From Silene latifolia (lineage: Eukaryota; Streptophyta; Magnoliopsida; Caryophyllales; Caryophyllaceae), in NCBI RefSeq assembly GCF_048544455.1, contig NC_133537.1, positions 16,801,541 to 16,865,540 on the forward strand: 64,000 nucleotides of DNA. Direction: 5' to 3'. The notes beneath the pieces were generated by a model that was not told where the DNA came from, made no database searches, and was given only the letters and a program-made list of their open reading frames with translations. Numbering within the stretch: position 1 is the stretch's first letter; every line of letters begins with the position of its first letter. This document shows positions 1 to 10,796 of this stretch, piece by piece. The translations under genes and the position numbers were made by a program.

Positions 1-1974
1 GCCAACGCAGCCTCAACCTTGGCTCTCTCGGCTGGACCGCCTTCTCGGCCTCCTCCTTAAGCTTTCGCTCAGTGAGGAAGTCTTTCATGGTGGCGGGAAG
101 TCCCTCTTCGACCTCTCGGCCTCCTTCTTAGCGGCAAGCTCGAGCCTAAGCCGTTCAAGCACAAAGGCGATTTCGGCCATGAGCTTTTCTTGCTCGACGA
201 GATGAGTGTCGGCTAGTTCAGCCCACTTCACAAGCCTCTTGGCCAACCTTATGCCTTCCGCCCTGAGCTGAACGGGGGAAACCTTCTGGGATGAGGAGTC
301 GGCGGTGACATTTTTATCGCCCGTCTGCACAGCTCGCTTCTCCAATTGCCGTTCGGTGAGAACGACACCGACGACGGCGATCTATAAAAACCCGGACAAA
401 GCATCCATGTCAACATTCATTGACATATCGTAAAGCTTGTCATCGGAACGCCTAAAGAACACGCTAAACCGAGCCATGGGTTAGATCCGTGCAGTCTTAG
501 CCTTCTTGTACGAGGGCCGGGACGACCCTTTTCTTTCCTCGCCTCAGAAACAAGAAAGAACGAGCGTTGCTTCCTTCCTCTTATTTGAAGGAGGAGGACA
601 CTCAAGAACGGTGACGTCCTCGTCGACATTGACGACCACCAGATCCTTTTGGACTGCGGGGATTGGAGATTGAGTGGGAGTTGGCGTCCTAGCCGCCGTA
701 GACGTTGTTTTTGGTCTCCGGCGCGGCACGTTACCGCCAATCTCCGCTTGAGTCGCCGCCACATCCATTGCCTTCATCGCCTGCTCCATAAGCTCGTGCG
801 GGGCCGGTCTGCGATCACGTGGCGCGGCCTTAGGGTGCAGCTCAACAACTCTCCCGTCCTGGTCAAGTCCCAACTTGTTTAGGATAGAGACGGAGAGATC
901 CCGGCCAAATCGATCTGCAAGAAACAAAATCAACAGTTAAGCAAAAGAAATAAACCAAGGCTCAAATACAGAAGCATAAAAGCAAAGGTGGGCCTCACAC
1001 CGATCCCACTCACCCTGGCCGAGGGCCGGTATGAGGCCGACGTGGCAAAGCGGCTCGTCTTGAAGTACGATCTGCGTCGGGGGCATCCATCCCTTCGGCG
1101 TGCCATCCTTCTCAGCCTCAAACAGGCTCATTGCCCGCAGTTCGTCCTCCTGAAGATAGACCTTCTTGGCGTCCATCTTAATCTTATTACGGGAGATATA
1201 TCTGTCATGCTCCCCCTGACTCTCACACCGCAAATTGACGCGGCGCTGGAAGGACCGGGGCAGTGGATAGTCCTCCGGAACCTCAACATATACCCACCGC
1301 CCCTTCCAGTCCTTGCAAGATGCCAGTTTGGAGACGGTGACATAACCCGGCTCGGTCTGCACGCTGTACCACCCCGAGCGGCCTAGGGTAGTCTGCCGAA
1401 GATGGTGAAGCCGGCGGAAGAGGTTCACCGTTGGGGCCTCCCCTTTAAAAAGACATAACTATACAAAGCCAATAATAGTCTTAATGACCAACGGATGCAG
1501 TTGTGCCACGGCGACATTCATGGCTTTAATTATGGCCACGACGTGTTCATTAAGAGGAAATAGGAGCCTATACTCCAGATGTCTGATGTACACGCCGATA
1601 CAGCCTTTCGGAGGGCAACAGACCGCCTGATCACCCTCAGGGATAACAATTCTATACCCCCTGCCGAAGGAGTAATGGTCTTCAAAAAGTTCAGGACCGG
1701 AACAACTAGCGAACTTGTTCGTCCAAACACGATCGGGTTTAATCGAGCAGGCTTCGCCGTGCCACAAGAACTGCGGCCTCTCTACATCAGAATGGGTCTT
1801 TTCCTCATCATCATCATCATCAAAACCCTCCAAAAATTTCTCATCAACTTCAGGAGAAGGCGACAAGCACCCCCCGAACCCTATCGGGGTGACAACCAGT
1901 GGCTCATGTTCATCAGGATGCGGCGGTTCGCCCCCCGGAGTAGAGGTACTAGGAAGAGCATCAGCAGCAGACAT
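1..1974 (-). pseudogene. Antisense ORF (aORF) of A1, putative gypsy-type transposon domain
   Basis: A gene on the strand opposite to the LTRs. Exon 1 starts at the ATG at 1974 (MSAADALPSTSTPGG), has an acidic stretch (GFDDDDDEEKT) and then a globular domain with motifs such as CCPPKGCIGVYIRHLEY and IIGFV, typical of the domain called putative gypsy type transposon (transposase_28). Exon 1 ends at 1014; a 99-base intron (915-1013, GTGAGT...GCAG) leads to exon 2 (DRFGRDLS...). Exon 2 carries a basic linker. A charged helical segment near 85-345 resembles the coiled-coil tail seen in copy B. A TAG at 1459-1461 replaces the Trp codon present in copy A2, and the frame breaks again below about 544, so this copy is dead. 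The function of the aORF product is unknown. Confidence 0.75.
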
Positions 1975-2153
1975 GGTGACAACAGTTAATTAACAAGTAA
2001 AAAGTTGGGGAAGAATTTGTTTGTTTGCCTTGGAAGAAAGTGTTACGCCGAGTAACGCTTCGAAAACTAGAGAGAAGTTTCTTCGAAAAAACTAGAGAGA
2101 GGAAATTTTTTGAGAAAATGAAGTTTGATGGTCAAAATGAGGGGCTAACTGCT

Positions 2154-2235
2154 CTATTTATAGAGCAAAGCCCATTCAGTGGACCAATCAGAGCAAAGCC
2201 CATGAAGCGTCCACCAATCAGCACCAAGCCACGTG
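2154..2235 (-). promoter_or_regulatory. Promoter-like region of the A1 antisense ORF
   Basis: Read on the minus strand this region has CACGTG (2230-2235), two CCAAT boxes (2214-2218 and 2184-2188 as written on plus) and a consensus CTATAAATAG (2154-2163), about 180 bases before the aORF ATG. The same order and spacing recur in copies A2 and B, which supports a real antisense Pol II promoter. No transcript evidence is available. Confidence 0.6.
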
Positions 2236-2563
2236 TCAAGCATGCAGCCACGGAAGCTCAATTGACATACAATGATGAATCTTCTTCGACACGCTCCTTG
2301 GTATCTACTTGCTAACGGCCCGCTGATCAACCAAGCTTGGCAGCACCGGCCGGGGGCAATCAAAAGCACACGACACTCTCAACCTTGGTCTCGGCCAGCG
2401 CCGTTTTCTTTTCCACATTGGATGTCCATTACACAACCATGTGGAGGGGGGATATGGTACGGCCTGAACAGAACCAAGCCGAGGAAGAAGTTCGACATGC
2501 GCAGAATACGCTCAACACTCATCGAAGGTCCATACCACGGCATAGACTACGCTGGGGGCAAAT

Positions 2564-3152
2564 TGATGGGGTATATTCTGCACCCGCTGACCGAGTCAAC
2601 ATATTGAGCAAGGTCAAAGCTTAAAGACAGCAAGTCAACGTATTAGACAGCCTAACCAACACAGCCTGTCGGCCTGTCACTTGGGTCTCGGTCTCGGCAA
2701 CTAGCTGGCCGAGAGGCATATCCGCGTACTCACATCCAGTCCCCTCGGCATGGAGTCAACCAGGCCTGCCGGCCCGGCATGGGTCCCTCGGCCGAGGGTA
2801 AGATAGTCTTTTCACCTGCTAGCCACTTTGCCACTTGGCCACTACGTGACAAAAGGTGAAAGTCTATAAATACTCCACTTCTCTCATTGAGAAAAGGATC
2901 CCAAACTATCCGAAAATCATCTTAATCTGGTATAAAACTCCCTTATCTCTCTACAATATACTTTGCCAAGTTAACACACAACTTATCTCTTTAAGTTTAC
3001 TGACTTGAGCGTCGGAGTGAGTACGCTCGGTACCAAGACGAGCCCTCAGTTTGTTCTTCTTTACAGGAGAGAGTGAAAGGAAGAGACAAGCAACGACGTC
3101 ATTCTACAAGCTTAAGTGGTCATAATCCTGCTCCGGAACTACACCCGGAACA
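2564..3152 (+). repeat. 3' LTR of Retand-like A1
   Basis: 589-base LTR, TGATGGGG...CCGGAACA, directly after a polypurine tract at 2550-2563. It has TATAAATA at 2865-2872, the expected U3 promoter. It is nearly the same as the LTRs of A2 (7007 and 9819) and shares its start, end and many blocks with the LTRs of B (31944, 39681). The reading frame at 3073-3152 is chance; coding similarity begins only after 3152. Confidence 0.88.
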
Positions 3153-5446
3153 GGATAAAAGGATAAAGACCCTACGGTCCGACCGTGGTGGTGAGTATCT
3201 AAATATTGAATTCGATTCACACCTAAAAGATTGTGGTATAGTATCACAATGGACTCCTCCTGGCACACCGCAATTAAATGGTGTGGCCGAAAGGAGAAAC
3301 CGAACTTTACTTGATATGGTTCGGTCAATGATGAGTCTAACTGAGCTTCCTAGTTCATTTTGGGGTTTTGCCCTCTTGTCTGCAGTATTTTCACTAAATC
3401 GAAGCCTGACTTAAGCGGCCGATAGGACTCCATATGAGATATGGACAGGGAAAGTCCCTCATTTGTCATTTGATGCGTGTTTGGGGTTGCGAAGCGTACG
3501 TTAAGATCAAGTCTGACAATAAGCTTGCACCCAGGTCTGACAATTGTCTTTTTGTAGGATATCCAAGGGAAACACGTGGCTATTACTTCTACAATAAACA
3601 CGAGAACAAAGTGTTTGTGGCTCGTGATGCTGTCTTCCTAGAAAAGGAGTTTATTTCTAGGAGACAGAGTGGGAGAAAATTTGAACTTGAAGAAGTTCGA
3701 GAGCCACAAATCGAGAATGAGGTAGAGGAGAACGTGGAAGATAGCATTCCCTCTTCCTCTGAAATGGTAATTATTCCTAGAAAGTCAAGTAGGATTTCTA
3801 ATCCACCTGATCGCTACCTTGGTAACATCCAAGAGGATGGTGTTTTGTTACTTCTTGAAAGTAATGAACCCACTACCTACAAATTGGCCATGTCTAGTCC
3901 CGACTCCTCGCTTTGGCTAGAAGCCATGCGATCCGAAATGGATTCCATGTACGAGAACCAAGTATGGGACTTGGTGGATTTACCTGAGGGAGTGCGACCC
4001 CTTCAGTGTAAATGGATATATAAAATTAAGCTCGGCGTGGATAAACATGTGGATGTTTACAAAGCTAGATTGGTGGCAAAAGGTTTCACCCAAGTTCATG
4101 GTTTACACTATGACGAAACCTTCGCTCCAGTCGCTATGCTTAGGCCCATTACGATAATCTTAGCGGTTGCCGCATTTCATGATTATGAGATTTGGCAAAT
4201 GGATGTCAAAACCGCCTTCTTGAATGGGATTCTAGAAGAAGAGGTGTACATGATACAACCTGAAGGTTTTGTGGATACATCTAACCCTAAGAAGGGTGTA
4301 AGCTTAAAAAGTCCATCTATGGTCTTAAGCAAGCATCTATGAGTTGGAATCATCGCTTTGATCATGTTATTAAACAATACGGTTTCACTAGAAGTATGGA
4401 AGAACCGTGTTTATACATGAAGTTTAGTGGGAGTAAGGTTGCATTCCTTGTCCTATATGTGGATGACATATTGCTCATTGGGAATGATGTTCCATCACTC
4501 ACTTCCGTTAAGGAGTGGCTAGGGAAACACTTCCAAATGAAGGACTTGGGAGAGGCACAACGAATCTTAGGTATCCGGATCTATAGGGATAGGTCCAAGA
4601 GGATACTAGCATTGAGTCAAGAAGCTTATATTGACAAAGTTCTTGACCGGTTCAATATGAAAGACTCCAAGAGAGGATTTCTACCTATGGGCCAAGGGAT
4701 TACTTTTAGCAAGTCACAATCTCCCTCCACCACTAAGGAAATTGAACACATGAAGACCGTCCTTTATGCTTCCGCTGTTGGGTCTATCATGTATGCTATG
4801 ATTTACACTCGTCCCGACGTTGCGTATGCCTTGAGCATGACAAGTTGGTATCAAGCCAAGCCTGGTGAGACTCACTGGATAGCCGTAAAGAACATCCTTA
4901 AGTACTTGAGAAGGACTAAGGATTCGTTCTTAGTGTTTGGAGGAGAAACTGAGTTGCGTGTAAGAGGTTACACGGACGCAAGTTTCCAAACCGATCGGGA
5001 TGACATGAAATCCCAATCCGGCTATGTGTTTATGCTAAATGGAGGAGCTGTTTCTTTGGAAGAGCTTCAAGCAAAGTGTTAATGCGGATTCTACAACAGA
5101 GGTGAGTACCTTGCGGCGTACGAGGTCGCGAAGGGAAGCTGTTTGGATTAGGCAATTCATGGAGGGGCTAGGAGTAGTCCATTCCGCCAAAGATCCTATC
5201 ACTCTATATTGTGATAACAATGGAGCTATTTTTCAAGCCAAAGAGCCTAAGTCTAGTAACAAATCTAGACACATTGAAAGGAAATACCATGTAATTAGAG
5301 ATTATTGGGAAAGGAAGGAAATTGACATTTGTAAGGTTGGGACAGATGCTAATATTGTTGATCCTTTAACCAAGCCTTTATCAAAGGCTAAGCATGATGG
5401 TCATGTCGTCGCTATGGGATTGAGACGAGTACCATATTTTCTTTAG
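3153..5446 (+). pseudogene. Ty1/copia pol (copia 1): integrase, reverse transcriptase, RNase H
   Basis: The copia polyprotein enters mid-integrase just after the A1 LTR (LRSDRGGEYL, then GVAERRNRTLLDMVR with the catalytic Asp and Glu). The GKVPHLSF region and the integrase C-terminus follow, then RT (YKARLVAKGFTQ, QMDVKTAFLNG, YVDDILLIGND at about 4455-4485) and RNase H (YTDASFQTD ... TLYCDNNGAIF). The frame is broken by a TAA at 3412-3414 and shifts near 3470, 4295 and 5060-5110. The 5' half (gag, protease, start of integrase) is missing because A1 is inserted here; it should lie left of the window. The lineage is perhaps Tork-like from the RT motifs, with low certainty. It is not functional as read. 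Confidence 0.85.
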
Positions 5447-6252
5447 ATTATGGATATGTAATAATTGGAAAGTGTATCTTTTATTATATATATGATAATC
5501 ACATTCATTGTTTTCGCATTCATTTCTTTTATGAATCTTTTATTTAGTGTGACTAAATTTTAATACCTTGTTTATCTGAATAAGTTGTGGAGACAATGTT
5601 GAACACTATTCAAGTGAATAAGATAAACATTGTATTTTGTCCCTAGTCACTTAATGAGGTGACGTCTCGGAGTGACTAGATTGTAAGTCGATTGATGGTT
5701 GTTCAACACCATAAGGTCATACGTGATGACTGGTCGATTACATAGGCAGAGTGTGTGACACTTTGCCGGACAGTGACCATTTAGAGAGTCCCTAAGTTCT
5801 ATTATAGACGCCTGGTCGTGGCGGGGATCTCTAAGATGTTCTAATGAGTCGATTCTTTTGACTGGAGACTATTATCTGAGCAGGTGCAGTTTTCGAGTGA
5901 CTTTAGTTTTTGTCCTAGGTCGTGCCGTGAAAGGAGGGCAAAAGGGCATTTACTAGGTCATGGTGAGCTGTATTGTGCAATAGGATAGATAGGGCATAAA
6001 GGAATTGTCCACCCACGTTGGGTAACTATATCTCTAGGCCACTCGAGAAGTTAATGACTACAAATGCGTGGCCACGCTCGAAAGTAATCTGTGAGAGATT
6101 TTTCCGGTCAGGTAGTCACACTCCCGATCGAGAAAACCACTCGCAATGTGTTCATGTGCAAGTGCGACCTGAAAGACACCTTGCATTGAGTGGGAGATTA
6201 AAACGGATAAGAGAATTGGTAGCGCACACCTTGTGTCGGACAAGTGGGAGAT
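5447..6252 (+). other. 3' non-coding internal region and polypurine tract of copia 1
   Basis: There is no credible ORF between the RNase H stop and the LTR. The stretch ends with a purine-rich tract, CAAGTGGGAGAT (6241-6252), just before TGTTGGAG, the usual copia layout of polypurine tract followed by 3' LTR. Confidence 0.65.
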
Positions 6253-7006
6253 TGTTGGAGTTAGTGTCCTCCACAATAGTGCGTTAACATAATAAATCTC
6301 ATTAATGGAATATCATCAGATATTTATTTATTTGATCCTCGTCAGTTGATTAATGTAAATCGATAACGGTTGGCTGACTAGAGTTTGACGTTATTGTCGT
6401 GAGACGGCGGTGATCAACTGACCCCTTTCGATCACACCTAAAGGAACGAACCCCAATTGATAACTAATTAATTGTATGAGATACAATTTGTTTAGTCCTT
6501 TGATTTATAGACTAAGAGGTTAGTCGATTATTTTTAGAGAGATTTGGAGTTGCGAACTCGAGGAGCGGCAGTTATTATTTAATTATGCAATAATTGAATA
6601 ATAATTTTTGGGAGACGGGTTTTAGTTAATTAACTTTTAATTTACTAAAATTGTACTAATTGATTAATGTGATTAACATTAGTACGTAAATAATATGTGT
6701 AGTGGTACACGTATATTTACGGAGTGAATTGGACGAATTAATTATGGAAGTATTTAAACATGATACGATGTTTAAAATAAAAATAATACGGATTTGTGCG
6801 ACAAATATAAGAACCAACATGGACCCGTAAATGGTCAAGTGGACCGTGTAAAATAAGAGTAGTGGATGATTACTCACATAATAATTTCACCTTATTTTGT
6901 ATACTACCATAATTTATCTTATACTAGATTTTGCATTTGATGTAAGATAAAAATATAAGACAAAATTGTCCACTACCACACTCCATTCCACCCGCCACTT
7001 CCCTTC
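6253..7006 (+). repeat. 3' LTR of copia 1, first part
   Basis: Starts TGTTGGAGTTAGTG right after the polypurine tract. The LTR is cut at 7006 by Retand-like A2; its last five bases CCTTC (7002-7006) are repeated at 10402-10406, the other side of A2. The rest of this LTR resumes after 10406. Confidence 0.7.
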
Positions 7007-7539
7007 TGATGGGGCATATTCTGCACCCGCTGACCGAGTCAACACATTGAGCAAGGTCAAAGCCAAAAGACAGCAAGTCAACGTATTAACAGCCTAACCG
7101 ACGAAGCCTGTCGGCCTGTCACTTGGGTCTATGTCTCGGCAACTAGCCGGCCGAGAGGCATATCTGCGTACTCGCATCCAGTCCCCTCGGCATGGAGTCA
7201 ACCAGGCCTGCCGGCCTGCCATGGGTCCCTCGGCCGAGGGTAGAACAGTCTTTCTACCTGCTAGCCACTTGGCCACTTGGCCACTACGTGACAAAAGGTG
7301 AAAGTCTATAAATACTCCACTTCTCTCATTGAGAAAAGGATCCCAAAACTAATCGAAAATCAGGTATAAACTCCCTTATCTCTCTACAATATACTTTGCC
7401 AAGTTAACACACAGCTTAATCTCTTTAAGTTTACTGACTTGAGCGTCGGAGTGAGTACGCTCGGTACCAAGCCGAGCCCTCAGTTTGTTCATCTTTACAG
7501 GAGAGACCGAAAGGAAGAGACAAGCAAAAAGACGTCATT
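7007..7539 (+). repeat. 5' LTR of A2 (main part)
   Basis: Colinear with the 3' LTR at 9819-10401 from TGATGGGGCATATTC to GACGTCATT, with only scattered substitutions, so the insertion looks recent. TATAAATA lies at 7307-7314. The normal last 50 or so bases of the LTR do not follow; an inverted piece does. Confidence 0.85.
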
Positions 7540-7594
7540 TTCCCACAGACGGCGCCAATTGTTCCGGGTGTAATTCCGGAGCAGGATTTGTGAC
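7540..7594 (-). other. Inverted LTR end plus primer binding site
   Basis: Read on the minus strand this is GGTCACAAATCCTGC... through CCCGGAACA (the LTR end) and then ATTGGCGCCGTCTGTGGGA, the primer binding site. It is therefore the LTR/PBS junction in reverse orientation, placed between the colinear LTR body and the aORF tail. It is the only PBS in this element. Confidence 0.75.
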
Positions 7595-9212
7595 CAGGCG
7601 GCTGATCTACAAAAAATCCAGACAAAGCATCCATGTCAACATTCATCGACATATCAGAAAGCCTGTCATCAGGGACGCCTAAGGAACCTGCTAAATCCGA
7701 GCCATGGGTTAGATCCGTACCGGTCCTAGCCTTCTTGGGCAGAGGGCCGACTGACCCCTTCTCTTTCCCTGCCTCGGTAACAGCAGCAGCAGGCGTCTTT
7801 TCCTTCCTCTTATTTGAAGGACGAGGACCCTCCACAACGGTGACCTTCTCTTCGACATCGACGACCACCTGCTCCTTTTGGACTACGGGGATTGAAGATT
7901 GAGCTAGAGTTGACACCGTTGCCGCCGTAGACGTTGTTTTTGGTCTCCGGCGCGGCACGTTACCGCCGATCTCCGCTCGAGCCGTCGCCACATCCATTGC
8001 CTTCATCGCCTGCTCTATAAGCTCGTGCGGGGCCGGTCTGCGATCACGTGGTGTGGCCTTAGGATGCAGCTCAACAACTCTCCCGCCCTGGTCGAGTCCC
8101 AACCTTTTTAGGATATCGACGGAGAGATCCTGGCCGAATCGATCTGCAAGAAACAAAGCAAGAGTTAAGTAAAAGAAGTAAACCGGGGCAAATACAGAAG
8201 CATAAAAAGCAAAAGTGGGCCTCACACCGACCCCACTCACCCTGGCCGAGGGCCGGTATGAGGCCGACGTGGCAAAGCAGCTCGTCTTGAAGGACGATCT
8301 GCGTCGGGGGCATCCATCTCTTCGGCGTGCCATCCTTCTCAGCCTCGAACAAGCTCATTGGCCGCTCTTCGCCCTCCTTAAGATAGACCTTCTTGGCGTC
8401 CATCTTAAGCTTATTCCAGGAGACATATCTATCATGCTCCCCCTGATTCTCACACCGCAAGTTGACGCGGCTCTGAAAGGACCGGGGCAGTGGATAGTCC
8501 TCCGGCACCTCAACATATACCCACCGCCCCTTCCAGTCCTTGCAAGATGTCAGCTTGGAAACGGTGACGTAACCCGGCTCGGTCTGTATGCTGTACCACC
8601 TCGAGCCGCCTAGGGTAGTCTGCCAAAGATGATGAAGCCGGCGGAACAGGTTAACCGTTGGGGCCTCCCCCTTAAAGAGACAAAGCCACACGAAGCCAAT
8701 AATAGTCCTAATGGCCAACGGATGCAGTTGTGCCACGACGACGTTCATGGCTTTGATTATGGCGGCGACGTGTTCATTAAGACGAAATCGGAGCCCATAC
8801 TCCAGATGTCTGATGTACACGCCGATACAGCCTTCGGGAGGGCAACAGACTGCCCGATCACCCTCAGGGACAACAATTCTATACCCCCTGCCGAAGGAGT
8901 AATGGTCTTCAAAAAGATCAGGACCGGAACAACTAGCAAACTTATTCCTCCAAACACGATCAGGATTGATCGAGCAGGCTTCGCCGTGCCACGAATAATG
9001 CGGCCTCTCTCGCGGCCTCCCTGAGTCGGATTGGGTCTCTTCATCATCATCATCATCATCGAAACCCTCCAAAAATTTCTCCTCAATTTCAGGAGAAGGC
9101 GACTTGGGACCCCAAACCCTATCGGGGTGACAACCAGTGGCTCCTGTTCATCAGGACGCGACGGTTCGCCCCCCGGCGCTGAGGTACTGGGTTGAGCATC
9201 AGCAGAAGACAT
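7595..9212 (-). pseudogene. Antisense ORF of A2
   Basis: Starts at the ATG at 9212 (MSSADAQPSTSAPGGEP). A frameshift near 9105 separates this start from the main frame, which continues from 9072 (MEGFDDDDDDEETQSD) through the transposase_28-type domain to 8241. A 97-base intron with GTGAGT donor and TTTCTTGCAG acceptor occupies 8144-8240; splicing restores a frame into exon 2 (DRFGQDLSVDILKRL) with a Pro/Thr-rich and Lys/Arg-rich linker (PSNKRKEKTP). The frame then runs out at 7595, where the deletion junction removes the coiled-coil tail present in copies A1 and B. The Trp codon that is TAG in A1 is intact here. The role of the product is unknown. Confidence 0.75.
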
Positions 9213-9392
9213 GGTGACAACAATTATTTAAACAAATAATAAGTTGGGAAAAATTTGTTTGTTTACCTTGGAAGAAAGTGTTACGCCGAGTAACGCTTTG
9301 AAGACTAGAGAGAAATTTCTTCAAAAAAGCTAAGAGAGAGGAAATTTTTTGAGAAAATGAAGTTTGATGGCCAAAATGAGGGGATAACTGCT

Positions 9393-9474
9393 CTATTTAT
9401 AGAGCAAAGCCCATGAAGCGGACCAATCAGAGCAAAGGCCATGAAACGTCCACCAATCAATGCCAAGCCACGTG
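9393..9474 (-). promoter_or_regulatory. Promoter-like region of the A2 antisense ORF
   Basis: CACGTG (9469-9474), CCAAT boxes (9453-9457 and 9423-9427 as written on plus) and CTATAAATAG (9393-9402) lie on the minus strand about 180 bases before the ATG at 9212. Order and spacing match copies A1 and B. Confidence 0.6.
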
Positions 9475-9818
9475 TCAGGCATGCAGCCACGAAATGTCAA
9501 TCGACATACAGTTACCAATCTTCTTCGACACGCTCCTTGGTATCTACTTGCCACCGGCCAGCTGATCAACCAAGCTTGGCAGCACCGGCCGGGGACAATC
9601 AAAAGCACACGGCACTCTCAACCTTGGTCTCGGCCAGCGCCATTTTTCTTTCCCACATTGGATGTCCATTACACAACCATGTGGAGGGGGGATATGGTAC
9701 GGCCTGAACAGAACCAAGCCGAGGAAGAAGAAGCCGGGGAAGAAGTTCAACATGCGCAGAATACGCTCAACACTCATCGAAGGTCCATACCACGGCATAG
9801 ACTACGCTGGGGGCAAAT

Positions 9819-10401
9819 TGATGGGGCATATTCTGCACCTGCTGACCGAGTCAACACATTGAGCAAGGTCAAAGCCAAAAGACAGCAAGTCAACGTATTA
9901 ACAGCCTAACCGACGAAGCCTGTCGGCCTGTCACTTGGGTCTCGGTCTCGGCAACTAGCCGGCCGAGAGGCATATCCGCGTACTCGCATCCAGTCCCCTC
10001 GGCATGGAGTCAACCAGGCCTGCCGGCCTGCCATGGGTCCCTCGGCTGAGGGTAGAACAGTCTTTCCACCTGCTAGCCACTTGGCCACTTGGCCACTACG
10101 TGACAAAAGGTGAAAGTCTATAAATACTCCACTTCTCTCATTGAGAAAAGGATCCCAAAACTAACCGAAAATCTGGTATAAACTCCCTTATCTCTCTACA
10201 ATATACTTTGCCAAGTTAACACACAACTTAATCTCTTTAAGTTTACTGACTTGAGCGTCGGAGTGAGTACGCTCGGTACCAAGCCGAGCCCTCAGTTTGT
10301 TCATCTTTACAGGAGAGACCGAAAGGAAGAGACAAGCAAAAAGACGTCATTCATCAAGCTTACGTGGTCACAAATCCTGCTCCGGAATTACACCTGGAAC
10401 A
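9819..10401 (+). repeat. 3' LTR of A2
   Basis: 583 bases, TGATGGGG...CTGGAACA, directly after the polypurine tract and followed by the duplication CCTTC. Its 3' end (GTGGTCACAAATCCTGC...GGAACA) gives the normal order against which the inverted end of the 5' LTR can be read. Confidence 0.88.
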
Positions 10402-10406
10402 CCTTC

Positions 10407-10750
10407 CCATACACTCCATATATTGTTCAATTATTCACTCTACCTCACTACTTCACTCAACACTTTTGCATGTGAATAATTCTACTACATCTCTCTAAAA
10501 TAATAATCATCACTACTAAGCTTGTTAGTAAGAACATAAATAATATTACTAAGACTAGTTAGTAATATTTCTATTAATAATCAAGGGTACAATATTAATA
10601 AGTTCTAGTTCAATATTTGTTAATATTTTTGGGGTAGTTCTTGGGTGCAACAAGAAGGAGATCTTCTTATTGAAGATTTGCAAGGAGGATCTTCCATTTG
10701 GTTTAAGCTCAAGAACAAGCTAGTAAGGTGAACTAGCTTGTGCCCTTTTT
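10407..10750 (+). repeat. 3' LTR of copia 1, second part (end approximate)
   Basis: AT-rich sequence that resumes right after the A2 duplication and continues to a purine-rich tail (CAACAAGAAGGAGATC, about 10648-10663). It should be the rest of the copia 1 LTR, but the second LTR is not in the window, so the exact end is uncertain. It lies somewhere before 10797, where the Athila integrase frame begins. Confidence 0.45.
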
Positions 10751-10796
10751 ACCACAAATTCAATGTAAGGAAATTGTTTTTCCTTATACTTTCTTT

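Larger units (their letters stand above)
1..3152 (+). mobile_element. Retand-like Ty3/gypsy element A1, 3' portion
   Basis: This is the 3' end of an LTR retrotransposon whose 5' part lies outside the window. Read on the plus strand it shows an antisense ORF block, a polypurine tract ending at 2563 (GCTGGGGGCAAAT) and an LTR that starts TGATGGGG and ends GGAACA. The LTR matches those at 7007 and 9819. In the Tat/Retand lineage of Ty3/gypsy an extra ORF lies between pol and the 3' LTR, sometimes antisense; that is the layout seen here. After 3152 the sequence switches at once to copia integrase, so A1 is inserted in that copia element. No gag-pol of A1 is in the window. Confidence 0.85.
7007..10401 (+). 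mobile_element. Retand-like element A2, gag-pol-less derivative
   Basis: A complete 3395-base insertion with LTRs at both ends and a perfect 5-bp target duplication CCTTC (7002-7006 and 10402-10406). Between the LTRs there is only the antisense ORF block, its promoter-like region and the polypurine tract (GCTGGGGGCAAAT, ending at 9818). Gag, protease, RT, RNase H and integrase are all absent, so it must have used proteins of a full-length relative. The internal region begins after a small inverted piece of LTR end and primer site (7540-7594). Confidence 0.88.

Noticed and set aside
988-1386. Plus-strand open frame of 132 codons, repeated at 8215-8613
   Set aside because: It is the shadow of the antisense ORF domain on the other strand; repetition at 8215 follows from the repeat itself.
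3073-3152. Start of a copia integrase ORF at 3073
   Set aside because: These bases are the end of the A1 LTR; copia similarity starts after 3152, so the ATG-like start is accidental.
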